A stretch of 20,098 nucleotides of DNA. Source: a virus. The translations under genes and the position numbers were made by a program. This document shows, piece by piece, positions 1-6,598 of this stretch (position 1 is its first letter; every line of letters starts with the position of its first letter). A model generated the notes under the pieces. The model saw nothing but the letters and a program-made list of their open reading frames with translations, had not been told where the DNA came from and made no database searches. The stretch lies in IMG/VR virus record IMGVR_UViG_3300024265_000236, positions 1 through 20,098 of that record; one strand, given 5' to 3'.

Positions 1-465
1 GGCCACTGCCACTACTGCAAGGCCGCTGCACACTGCCCGACTCTGCAAGCTGCGGGCATGGGCGCGATGGACACCGGCAGCGCGGGCGTCAGCGTGGCAC
101 TGACCGAACCTGAGCTCGCACACGAAATCGGGCTACTCGATCGCGCCAAGGTTCTGGTACGCGCCCGGCTCGATGCGCTTGAGGCGCTGGCCGTCGCGCG
201 GATCCAAGCGGGGCGGCCGGTGCCCGGCTACGAGAACCGCCGCGGTCTGGCTAACCGATCGTGGACACTACCCGCTCCCCATATGCTAGCGATGGGCGAG
301 CTGTGGGGCCTCGATCTGGCAGAGCACAAGCCGCTCAGCCCGAACCAAGCCGAGGGCCGCGGCATGCCGCGGAGCGTGATCGATCTATTTACTGAGCGTG
401 CGGAAACTGCGGCCAAATTGGTCCGCACTGACCGTGCTGCAGCAAGGGAGATTTTTCAAACATGA
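1..465 (+). CDS. DUF2800 RecB/Cas4-like phage nuclease, C-terminal part
   Basis: The reading frame is open from the left edge, so the gene starts outside the window. The first visible residues are GHCHYCKAAAHCPTLQAAG; this Cys-x2-Cys-x5-Cys cluster is typical of the Fe-S/zinc end of Cas4/RecB-type PD-(D/E)XK nucleases, here the phage DUF2800 family. The remaining ~130 residues fit the family tail: an LTEPELA helix, a G-x-x-VPGYE segment followed by NRSW, and a KPLSPNQAE stretch. The catalytic PD-(D/E)XK residues would lie upstream and are not seen. Its TGA overlaps the ATG of the DUF2815 gene by 4 bases, the usual DUF2800-DUF2815-PolA order of phage replication modules. Likely role: exonuclease in phage recombination or replication (family inference). 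An internal ATG at 58 would cut through the cysteine cluster and is unlikely to be the start. Confidence 0.8.
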   Translation, partial: GHCHYCKAAAHCPTLQAAGMGAMDTGSAGVSVALTEPELAHEIGLLDRAKVLVRARLDALEALAVARIQAGRPVPGYENRRGLANRSWTLPAPHMLAMGELWGLDLAEHKPLSPNQAEGRGMPRSVIDLFTERAETAAKLVRTDRAAAREIFQT

Positions 466-1325
466 GTGAGCAAGCATACGTCGCGAGTCCGGTCGGCCGA
501 TTGGTGTGGGGTAGCCTGTGGGAGGGCGGCTCCAAGGGGTTCCAGGGCAAGTCGCTAACCGATCGGCAAGGCAATCCCCGCGTTGAATGGTCTGTCGGTC
601 TGGCGATCCCGAAGGGTCCGGAGCTCGACGCCTTCTGGGCGCAGATCGTCGCCAAGGCGCAGCAGGATTTCCCCGCCGGCGAGTGGCAGCTCCCCAATTT
701 CTCGTGGAAGTGGAAGGACGGGGACGCCGCGGACCAGATCGCGAAGGAAGGGCGCGCCGGTCACGTCGTGCTACGTCTGGCCTCGGGCTTCAACCCCGGC
801 GTGTTCGATCCGAGCTACAACCAGCTGATCGACCCCCAGAGCGTGACGCCCGGCGACTACGTCCGGATCAACGTGGGTGTGCAGGGCAACGGCGACAACG
901 CCGCGGGGAAGCCGGGTATCTACCTGAATCTGGGCGCGGTGCTGTTCGTGGCCAAGGGCGCACGGATCGTCGCCGGCCCGAGCCCCGAGCAGATCTTCGG
1001 TGCGCCCGCACCCCAGCCGATCACAGGAGCGCCCGTTCCGATCACAGGAGCGCCCGTTCCGATCACAGGAGCGCCCGGTGCGCCTCTGCCAGGCACCACA
1101 GCCCCCGTGCCGCTACAGCCCGCCGTGGGCGCCCCAGTACCACCCATGCCCGGGACGGCCGTCCCGGTGGGCACGATCTATCCTGCAGGTACGACCGTTC
1201 CCGTGGGCACTGTCGTACCCGTACCGGGCGCAATCTACCCCGCGGGCACGACCGTACCGGTCCAGCAGCCCGGAGTGCCCACAGCAGCGCCCCCGTTCCT
1301 GACGCCCGGCAAGCCGCAGGGGTAG
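462..1325 (+). CDS. DUF2815 ssDNA-binding protein (gp2.5-like) with proline-rich repeat tail
   Basis: A 287-residue protein. Residues ~1-175 look like the DUF2815 family, an OB-fold single-strand-DNA-binding protein related in role to T7 gp2.5: an N-terminal strand beginning ASPVGRLVWGSLWEG, a basic and aromatic middle (LPNFSWKWKDGD), and the YNQLIDPQSVTPGDYVRINV strand. It would coat ssDNA for the downstream family A polymerase. From ~178 the protein becomes a low-complexity Pro/Gly/Ala/Val/Thr tail with three PITGAPV-type heptads (186-206) and two IYPAGTTVPV units. The family core is usually about 170-200 residues, so this tail is an addition. The C-terminus (PGKPQG) lacks the acidic tip of classical SSBs. 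The ATG overlaps the upstream TGA; AAGGGAG lies 11 bases upstream. Confidence 0.78.
   Translation: MSEQAYVASPVGRLVWGSLWEGGSKGFQGKSLTDRQGNPRVEWSVGLAIPKGPELDAFWAQIVAKAQQDFPAGEWQLPNFSWKWKDGDAADQIAKEGRAGHVVLRLASGFNPGVFDPSYNQLIDPQSVTPGDYVRINVGVQGNGDNAAGKPGIYLNLGAVLFVAKGARIVAGPSPEQIFGAPAPQPITGAPVPITGAPVPITGAPGAPLPGTTAPVPLQPAVGAPVPPMPGTAVPVGTIYPAGTTVPVGTVVPVPGAIYPAGTTVPVQQPGVPTAAPPFLTPGKPQG
1017..1079 (+). repeat. Three tandem 21-bp repeats within the DUF2815 gene
   Basis: Three copies of ccgatcacaggagcgcccgt(t) follow one another at 1017-1037, 1038-1058 and 1059-1079; only the last base or two of the third copy differ. They encode Pro-Ile-Thr-Gly-Ala-Pro-Val/Gly. The near-identity at DNA level, not just protein level, suggests recent duplication or slippage. 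Confidence 0.95.
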
Positions 1326-1350
1326 TCTCACGAGATAATTGATTTAGGTC

Positions 1351-1379
1351 TTGCATTATTCGTAGGGGCGGCCGATACT
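1351..1379 (+). promoter_or_regulatory. Possible weak sigma70-like promoter upstream of the 98-residue gene at 1428
   Basis: In the 102-base gap 1326-1427 there is TTGCAT (1351-1356), a 17-base spacer and GATACT (1374-1379). This matches the -35 at 3 of 6 and the -10 at 4 of 6 bases. The gap is the longest in the + strand block and is locally AT-richer, which fits a promoter for the small-gene/polymerase segment, but the boxes are weak and the call is tentative. Confidence 0.25.
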
Positions 1380-1427
1380 GCGTCTATTCACCTTAACCGA
1401 CCCCAAACGGTCAGAAAGCGAGAAGAA

Positions 1428-1724
1428 ATGAGCGATACGATCGACACCACCGGGATAGACCGAGCGCAGCTGCTCGCAGGGCTGTTCAACGCTGCACTTC
1501 CGGGCCAGAACAGGGCGCTGCTAGCCTACAACGCAGCGCCCGAGCCAATGACGGCCATTGAGGCACAAAAGTTGCTCGACTCGGGCCGCGACTACTTCGA
1601 CTACCACCGAGGCCGAGTCATCAAGTGCGATGTCACGCGGGACCAGATCAGTGTCCTGTCGTACGACCGCGACAATGGCGAGGGTGCTGCTGCTCGTGTC
1701 GTCGCAGATTTGCGCAAATTCTGA
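1428..1724 (+). CDS. Conserved phage hypothetical protein (98 aa, YDRDNGEG motif)
   Basis: A 98-residue soluble acidic protein without signal or membrane segment. Its C-terminal half reads MTAIEAQKLLDSGRDYFDYH, then GRVIKCDVTRDQISVLSYDR and DNGEGAAARVVADLR. The FDYHRGRVIK and YDRDNGEGAA blocks resemble a small conserved protein I have seen in phage and prophage genomes, with no function known to me. The start is supported by the purine-rich AGAAGA directly upstream (1421-1426) and by the long gap before it, so it may open a new transcript. No enzyme motif is recognised. The position between the SSB and polymerase genes suggests early expression, possibly a replication accessory or host-takeover protein (inference from context only). 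Confidence 0.75.
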   Translation: MSDTIDTTGIDRAQLLAGLFNAALPGQNRALLAYNAAPEPMTAIEAQKLLDSGRDYFDYHRGRVIKCDVTRDQISVLSYDRDNGEGAAARVVADLRKF

Positions 1725-1736
1725 CCGCTGGAGGCG

Positions 1737-1789
1737 AGGCGTCTCCTGACGTCTCTGCTCGAACGGTCACCAACCACAAGGAGACGCCT
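1737..1789 (+). promoter_or_regulatory. Inverted repeat that would sequester the ribosome binding site of the gene at 1794
   Basis: AGGCGTCTCC (1737-1746) and GGAGACGCCT (1780-1789) are perfect 10-base inverted copies separated by 33 bases. The right arm contains the GGAG of the Shine-Dalgarno AAGGAG (1778-1783) that serves the ATG at 1794. If the stem forms in the mRNA, that site is paired. Possible role: translational control or a protein-binding hairpin; the function is inferred. Confidence 0.55.
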
Positions 1790-1793
1790 AGTT

Positions 1794-2090
1794 ATGCCCA
1801 GACTCACCGGAACGGAAGCAATCACGTACGCAGCACTCACCGCCACGCAGCTAGACAGCTACACCCCTCCGGTCGCACAGCCCCGCGACGACCTGACGAC
1901 CGCACAGGCCGAGAAGGTCGTACACGACGACGGCGGCTTCGTCTGGACCGACACGAGTAAGTGGGCTGATGGGGGACTCGCGGCCCTCGGCGTCAGCAAG
2001 GCTCTGGAGCAGCTGGCAGACGCTGGCCACCCCCAGGATTCAAACACTGTGGAACGTGTACTGGCCGCAGCTCGCGAGCGGGCTAAGTGA
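1794..2090 (+). CDS. Hypothetical protein (98 aa)
   Basis: A 98-residue soluble protein of no family I recognise. It starts MPRLTGTEAITYAALTATQL, has a proline-containing linker, a short HDDGGFVWTDTSKW segment and a C-terminal helix ending ERVLAAARERAK. The start is well supported: AAGGAG (1778-1783) lies 10 bases before the ATG. That ribosome binding site sits inside the right arm of a perfect 10-bp inverted repeat, so translation may be controlled. Its TGA overlaps the GTG of the ribbon-helix-helix gene (GTGA). No signal peptide, membrane segment or catalytic motif is visible. Confidence 0.7.
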   Translation: MPRLTGTEAITYAALTATQLDSYTPPVAQPRDDLTTAQAEKVVHDDGGFVWTDTSKWADGGLAALGVSKALEQLADAGHPQDSNTVERVLAAARERAK

Positions 2091-2266
2091 CCCCCAGCGG
2101 CGGAACGCGACCCGGGGCGGGACGGCCAGCGACCGGCACAGACCCTAACTTCACGGTCCGACTCCCGCCGGAGCTGCTCGCTAACGTGCGTGCAGCGGCC
2201 GAGGTCGAGGGGCTAACCGTAAGCGAGTGGCTTCGCGGAGTGATTGAGAGGGAGATATCAAACTGA
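2087..2266 (+). CDS. Small ribbon-helix-helix (Arc/CopG-type) DNA-binding protein
   Basis: A 59-residue protein with a GTG start that overlaps the upstream stop codon (GTGA). The first ~18 residues are a flexible Gly/Arg/Pro stretch (TPSGGTRPGAGRPATG), a lead often seen before small RHH domains. Residues ~20-57 fit one ribbon-helix-helix unit: strand NFTVRLPPEL, helix 1 LANVRAAAEVEG, turn LTVSEW, helix 2 LRGVIEREI. Such proteins bind operator DNA as dimers, with the strand residues entering the major groove. In this position it is likely an early phage regulator or an autoregulator of the small-gene cluster; the target is unknown. There is no neighbouring toxin-like gene, so an antitoxin role is less likely. 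Confidence 0.75.
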   Translation: MTPSGGTRPGAGRPATGTDPNFTVRLPPELLANVRAAAEVEGLTVSEWLRGVIEREISN

Positions 2267-2442
2267 TGGACACCGCGGAATTCGAGAAGATGCACTACAA
2301 CACATGTGAGGAAAGTGACGCAGCGGCACGAGCGTGCCAACCTACCGCTGTAGCGATCCTACACGCAGTAGGCGATCTAAGCCGCGTCCTGTTCGACATT
2401 GTGTTGGAGCTGCGGGAGCTGAACAAGCGAGAGGCGAACTGA
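2266..2442 (+). CDS. Hypothetical small protein (58 aa)
   Basis: A 58-residue frame between the RHH gene and the next small gene; it is called from context. The ATG overlaps the upstream TGA by one base (TGATG), and its own TGA overlaps the following ATG in the same way. The sequence begins MDTAEFEKMHYNTCEESDAA and ends with an amphipathic helix (VGDLSRVLFDIVLELRELNK). It has two cysteines and no signal or membrane segment. It resembles the small helical proteins packed in phage early regions; no function can be assigned. Support comes from perfect stop/start coupling on both sides and the absence of any other frame filling this interval. Confidence 0.6.
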   Translation: MDTAEFEKMHYNTCEESDAAARACQPTAVAILHAVGDLSRVLFDIVLELRELNKREAN

Positions 2443-2753
2443 TGGGCACGATCATTCACCACGCGATAATTGCCACAGCATGCACAGACGATTTCAGCAA
2501 GCTAGTGGCCCTCGTTGGTGCGAGGGGCGACTGCTGGGTCAGCGACATGGGAATCAACGCGTATCGTACGTTTTTCCTAGCTCCGGACGGCAGCAAAGAG
2601 AGCTGGGCCGAATCCGACACCGGCGATGACCTACGCGATGATGTGGTGAAGTGGCTTAGCCGTGATGATTTTTACGGTGAATGGTGCGAGATCGCGATGG
2701 GTGAGCTACCTGGCCATGACAGTGATGCGATAGTCACGCGACGCCCCGGGTGA
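2442..2753 (+). CDS. Hypothetical protein (103 aa)
   Basis: A 103-residue protein. I place the start at the ATG of 2442 because it is coupled to the preceding TGA; the frame stays open upstream to 2334, but that part overlaps the previous gene. The sequence runs MGTIIHHAIIATACTDDFSK, later WVSDMGINAYRTFFLAPDGS and a very acidic stretch around SWAESDTGDDLRDDV. A small alpha/beta fold is plausible. The tone (two short strands, acidic centre, solvent-exposed aromatic residues) resembles uncharacterised phage early proteins. The stop overlaps the GTG start of the DNA polymerase (GTGA), so the two are translationally coupled. No family recognised. Confidence 0.68.
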   Translation: MGTIIHHAIIATACTDDFSKLVALVGARGDCWVSDMGINAYRTFFLAPDGSKESWAESDTGDDLRDDVVKWLSRDDFYGEWCEIAMGELPGHDSDAIVTRRPG

Positions 2754-4939
2754 CTGACCACCTCTACGGCACCCAGCTCCCCGCCGGCCACTCCGTCTCC
2801 ACCGTGCTCGCCTCGGGTGATTTCGAAACGTACAGCGAGGCCGGCTTCATCTGGACAGGCGAGCGCTGGGCCGCGGCCAAGAAAGGCTCCCCCGGCATCG
2901 CTGCTGTCGGCGCGTGGTCGTACAGCGCCCACCCGTCCACCGAGGTGCTCGTATTCCGCTACGACCTGAAGGATGGCGCGGGGCTCCGCTACTGGCGCCC
3001 GGGGTGCCCGCCGCCCGCCGAGCTCTTCCAGCATCTCGCCGCCGGCAAGCTCTTCGAAGCAACGAACAGCTTCTTCGAGTACGTGATCTGGTCCAACGTA
3101 TGCGTCCGCCGCTACGGCTGGCCGGCACTCCCGCTCGATCAGGTGCGCGACGTCGCAGCGAAGGCCGGCGCCTGGACGCTCCCCCGGAAGCTCGAGCATG
3201 CGGCGAACGTCCTCGAGACGTCCGAACGGAAGGACACCGAGGGGCATCGCGTGATGCTGCGGCTCTCAAAGCCGCGGAACCCCACCAAGACAGACGACAG
3301 CCTCAGACACACCCGTGAGGGCGTGCCCGGGGACTTCGCGCGACTCGACGCCTACTGCGCCGACGACGTGCGCGCTGAGGATGCGGTGAGCGCCCGCTGC
3401 CCAGACCTCTCACCGTACGAGACCCGCGTGTTTCTCGCCGATCAGGTGATCAACGTGCGCGGAGTCCGCTGCGACCGGGAGGCCGTGGACGCCTCGCTCG
3501 CAATCATCGAGCAAGCCGCAGCCCGCTACAACGTCGAGCTACAGCACGTTACGGGCGGCACGGTCGGCACCGCTGACGAGCTGGACAAGATGAAGGCGTG
3601 GCTGCTCACCCAGGGGGTGAACGCACCGGAGATCACAAAGGACACACTGCCCGTACTGCTCGCCAGCCCCCTACCCGACGCCGCCCGCCGTGTCCTGCAG
3701 ATCCGGGAGCTAATGGGCTCACTGAGCGTCAAGAAAACGCGCTCCATGAGCCTTATGATGGATCCACGTGACGACCGAATCAGAGGGCTCTACACGTACG
3801 CAGGAGCGCCTCGCACGTGGCGCTGGTCGGGCGGCGGTGTCCAGCCGCAGAACCTCCCGAAGGACGGCCCTGACGTCGTACGGTGCGTCAGGTGCAGCAC
3901 CGTCCACTGGTCCGGGCTCGGCTATTGCCCGAGCTGCTTCGGGACGCACAGCAAGCCCGCAAAGTGGGGCATCGAAGCGGCCGAGGCGTGCATCCCCGCG
4001 TTGCTCACCCGCTCGCTCGATATCGTCGAGTCCCTGTGGGGCGATGCGCTGCTAGCAATCGCGGGGTGCTTGAGGTCGTTCTTCATCGCTGGCCCGGGCT
4101 GCGTGCTGCGCTCGTCGGATCTCAGTTCAATTGAGGCTGTGGTGATCGCGGAGCTGGCTGGCGAGACCTGGCGACAGGAAGTGTTCCGGACACACGGGAA
4201 GATCTACGAGATGACCGCGAGCAAGCTCACGCACACCCCGTTCGAGGAGTTTGCGCGGTACAAGGCCGAGACAGGTCTTGACCACCCGCAGCGGGCGCTC
4301 GGTAAGGTGGCGGAGCTCGCCTCAAGCTTCGGGGGGTGGGGTAAGGCGTGGGCTAAATTCGGCGCCGCTGAGTTCATGACCGAGCACGAGATGGAGGTCA
4401 ACAGCAGTAAGTGGCGCAAGCAATCACCTATGATCGTGGCGCTCTGGAAAGGCCTCGAGACCGCGGCCATAGCTGCAATCGAGAACCCCGGACAGTGCTA
4501 CCGGTACCGCCAGCTCGCCTACCAGATGCACGCAAACGTGCTCTACTGCCAGCTCCCAAGCGGCCGGGCGATCCCTTACCACGCCCCCCACGTGTTCGAA
4601 GAGATCCGCTACGACAAACCAACGAAGAGCATCGCCTACATGGGCGTTGACTCACAGTCCAAGCAGTGGCGACAGCAATTTACGTACGGCGCGAAGCTCG
4701 CCGAAAACTGCACGCAAGCTACGGCCCGCGATATCTTCGCGGCCGGGATCGTGCGGCTCGAGGATGCGGGCTACCCCGTTGTCCTACACACTCACGATGA
4801 ACCAACGTGCGAGCTGCCCGAGGGCGTGGGCTCCGTTGAAGAGATCGAGCGGCTCATGACTGTGCCGCTCCCGTGGTGTCCGGACTGGCCGGTACGCGCT
4901 AGCGGGGGCTGGTCTGGACAGAGATATCGGAAGGGGTAG
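2750..4939 (+). CDS. Family A DNA polymerase with 3'-5' exonuclease and inserted zinc ribbon
   Basis: A 729-residue replicative polymerase, close in length to T7 DNA polymerase. The exonuclease domain opens with DFETYSE (D24, E26) and closes near YCADDVRAEDA. The polymerase motifs are: the pre-palm signature PRTWRWSGGGVQPQNLPK; motif A SSDLSSIEAVVIAELAG with the metal-binding D457 (DLSSIE replaces the common DYSQIE); motif B RALGK...SFGGWG with R515 and K519; motif C HTHDEP with H682-D683-E684. Between the QNLP element and motif A sits an extra segment with C379-x2-C382 and C393-x2-C396, a zinc ribbon not usual in this family. The GTG start is coupled to the upstream stop. With the DUF2800 and DUF2815 genes it forms a phage replication module acting on the viral genome in the cytoplasm. 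Confidence 0.92.
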   Translation: MTDHLYGTQLPAGHSVSTVLASGDFETYSEAGFIWTGERWAAAKKGSPGIAAVGAWSYSAHPSTEVLVFRYDLKDGAGLRYWRPGCPPPAELFQHLAAGKLFEATNSFFEYVIWSNVCVRRYGWPALPLDQVRDVAAKAGAWTLPRKLEHAANVLETSERKDTEGHRVMLRLSKPRNPTKTDDSLRHTREGVPGDFARLDAYCADDVRAEDAVSARCPDLSPYETRVFLADQVINVRGVRCDREAVDASLAIIEQAAARYNVELQHVTGGTVGTADELDKMKAWLLTQGVNAPEITKDTLPVLLASPLPDAARRVLQIRELMGSLSVKKTRSMSLMMDPRDDRIRGLYTYAGAPRTWRWSGGGVQPQNLPKDGPDVVRCVRCSTVHWSGLGYCPSCFGTHSKPAKWGIEAAEACIPALLTRSLDIVESLWGDALLAIAGCLRSFFIAGPGCVLRSSDLSSIEAVVIAELAGETWRQEVFRTHGKIYEMTASKLTHTPFEEFARYKAETGLDHPQRALGKVAELASSFGGWGKAWAKFGAAEFMTEHEMEVNSSKWRKQSPMIVALWKGLETAAIAAIENPGQCYRYRQLAYQMHANVLYCQLPSGRAIPYHAPHVFEEIRYDKPTKSIAYMGVDSQSKQWRQQFTYGAKLAENCTQATARDIFAAGIVRLEDAGYPVVLHTHDEPTCELPEGVGSVEEIERLMTVPLPWCPDWPVRASGGWSGQRYRKG

Positions 4940-4943
4940 GGCA

Positions 4944-5291
4944 GTGCGCTACGACCCCAGTCTCAAGCCGGGTAAATCCTGGGCTCACTTGCGTCTTACG
5001 AGCACAGACACATACGATAAACCGTGGCTAACAGACGTCACGGTCGGCGAATGCCAGCACGCGGAGAGTCTTGCTGAAGCTGGGGCTGAACGTGCGGTAG
5101 CACTTCCTGGGGTAGCGCGCATCTTCACAGAGCGGCACGGAACAGACGATCTGCCGCCTCTGATGGGACACCAGTACGCTAGTCGCACCTCGCGTAAGCA
5201 GACCGAGTGGCGCTGTCAGAAATGCGGCGTATTGTGGGAGACCAACCGGACCGATCCGCAGTGGTGCTGCGCACTAGGGGGCGTGACGTGA
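4944..5291 (+). CDS. Hypothetical protein with C-terminal Cys-rich (zinc-ribbon-like) segment
   Basis: A 115-residue protein with a GTG start four bases after the polymerase stop; AAGGGG/AGGG lies just upstream as ribosome binding site. The N-terminal two thirds (DPSLKPGKSWAHLRLTSTDT...) are unrecognised. The C-terminus holds WRCQKCGVLWETN...PQWCC, a CxxC followed by CC after ~15 residues, which could bind one zinc ion. The protein may be a small nucleic-acid-binding accessory factor of the polymerase or of the following cassette; this rests only on position and the cysteines. Its stop overlaps the GTG of the IbrA-like gene (GTGA), so it may be the first gene of that cassette. Confidence 0.68.
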   Translation: MRYDPSLKPGKSWAHLRLTSTDTYDKPWLTDVTVGECQHAESLAEAGAERAVALPGVARIFTERHGTDDLPPLMGHQYASRTSRKQTEWRCQKCGVLWETNRTDPQWCCALGGVT

Positions 5292-6598
5292 AGCGAGCGG
5301 CAAGAGTGTACGACGGCACTAAGAACGTCTACGACGCTGCGCTCGAGCGCATCGCGTTCACGTTCGAGCATTTCGATCGGATCTACCTGTCCTTCTCGGG
5401 CGGGAAAGACAGCGGTGTGATGCTCAACATGTACATCGACTACATGCGAAAGCACGGGATCAAGCAGAAGCTGGGCGTAATGATCCTCGATAATGAGGCG
5501 AATTACGAGTATTCCATCGATTTCATGCACTCAATACTCAGGGCGAACCTCGACCTCCTGGACGTGTATTGGTGCTGCCTCCCGATCACCCTTCCGTGCA
5601 CGGTCAGCTCCTACGCCGTTGAGTGGCAGTGCTGGGGTGAACGCGACCGTGACCGCTGGATTCGGCCGATGCCCAAAGATAGCTACATCGTCAACGTCGA
5701 TAACTGTCCATTCGATTTCTTCCGCGAGGACATGAACTACGACGAGTTCTGGGATTCATTCGGCGATTGGTACGGCCAAGGGAAACGGACCGCGTGTTTG
5801 ATCGGCATACGAACCGTTGAGAGCCTGAACCGCTACCGCGCGATAATGAACACGCGGAAGGAAACGCTACACGGGGAGATGTGGACAAAACGAAACACCC
5901 CTACAGTCTACAACTGCTACCCCCTGTACGACTGGCGAACCGAGGATATCTGGGTTGCTAACGCCCGGTTCGAGTGGGAGTACAACCGACTCTACGACAT
6001 CTTCTATAAGGCTGGTGTGCCTGTCCATTCGATGCGGGTCGCGTCGCCGTTCATGAGCGAGTCGAAATCCAGCCTCGGGCTATACCGAGTCATCGACCCG
6101 CACGTCTGGGCCAAATTATGCGCCCGGGTTCAGGGCGCTAACTTCATAGCCACTTACGGGAGGCAGCTCAACTACAACTCGTTCAAGCTACCACCTGGCC
6201 ACACTTGGAAATCATTCACCAAGTTTCTTCTCGATACGCTTCCGGAGGAAGTGGCTGAGAATTTTAGACAACGGTTCATCCAATCGTTCAAGGTGTGGGG
6301 CAGGGTGGGCCGGGGATTGCCCGAGAGTGTGATACAAGAGCTGCGGGATCACGGCATCCCGTTCCGTCTGAACGGTAAGACGCACCACGGAAACAAGACG
6401 CTGGACCGGGTCCGAATCCAACGGTTCCCGGATCACCTCGACATGCTGAGCTGCCACAACGGGACGGTCGCCTCGTGGAAACGTTTCGCGCTAACGATCC
6501 TGAAGAACGACCACACATGTAAGTATATGGGGCTAGCCCCAACCAAGGGGCAAGCACTCCGTCAACGCCAGATCATGGAGAAATACAAGACACTATGA
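5288..6598 (+). CDS. IbrA-like PAPS-reductase/PP-loop protein (DUF3440)
   Basis: A 436-residue protein from the GTG at 5288, which is coupled to the upstream stop; the frame is open back to 5207, but that part overlaps the previous gene. The PP-loop motif SGGKDS lies at residues 37-42, defining the PAPS-reductase/adenine-nucleotide alpha-hydrolase fold that activates a substrate by adenylation. The middle contains YNCYPLYDWRTEDIW and later YNRLYDIFYKAGVP, hallmarks of the DUF3440 branch that includes E. coli IbrA, a protein linked to regulation of prophage-borne immunoglobulin-binding proteins but of unknown chemistry. The C-terminus (WKRFALTILKNDHTC, ~397-411) is a separate helical module that recurs in the gene at 7540. 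ATGA overlap with the EctC-like gene and an IbrB-like gene two positions on indicate one functional unit. True PAPS reduction is unlikely; transfer of sulfur, or of a nucleotide-activated group, is possible. Confidence 0.87.
   Translation: MKRAARVYDGTKNVYDAALERIAFTFEHFDRIYLSFSGGKDSGVMLNMYIDYMRKHGIKQKLGVMILDNEANYEYSIDFMHSILRANLDLLDVYWCCLPITLPCTVSSYAVEWQCWGERDRDRWIRPMPKDSYIVNVDNCPFDFFREDMNYDEFWDSFGDWYGQGKRTACLIGIRTVESLNRYRAIMNTRKETLHGEMWTKRNTPTVYNCYPLYDWRTEDIWVANARFEWEYNRLYDIFYKAGVPVHSMRVASPFMSESKSSLGLYRVIDPHVWAKLCARVQGANFIATYGRQLNYNSFKLPPGHTWKSFTKFLLDTLPEEVAENFRQRFIQSFKVWGRVGRGLPESVIQELRDHGIPFRLNGKTHHGNKTLDRVRIQRFPDHLDMLSCHNGTVASWKRFALTILKNDHTCKYMGLAPTKGQALRQRQIMEKYKTL

Noticed and set aside
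587-1342. Overlapping + strand frame of 251 codons within the ssDNA-binding gene
   Set aside because: Arg-rich shadow translation with no family pattern; the DUF2815 frame explains the region.
1406-1413. AACGGTCA present upstream of two small genes (also 1762-1769) as a possible operator
   Set aside because: Only 8 bases, not palindromic, and at different distances from the starts; could be chance.
2087-2266. Toxin-antitoxin pair based on the RHH protein
   Set aside because: Neither neighbour resembles a known toxin family, and the order and context fit a phage regulator better.
2334-2441. Longer start (GTG 2334) for the 103-residue protein
   Set aside because: This stretch is covered by the 58-residue gene in another frame; the ATG at 2442 is coupled to that gene's stop.
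5207-5287. Upstream extension of the IbrA-like protein to an ATG at 5207
   Set aside because: It would overlap the preceding gene by 85 bases and adds residues that do not resemble the family; the GTG at 5288 is coupled to the preceding stop, as in most genes here.
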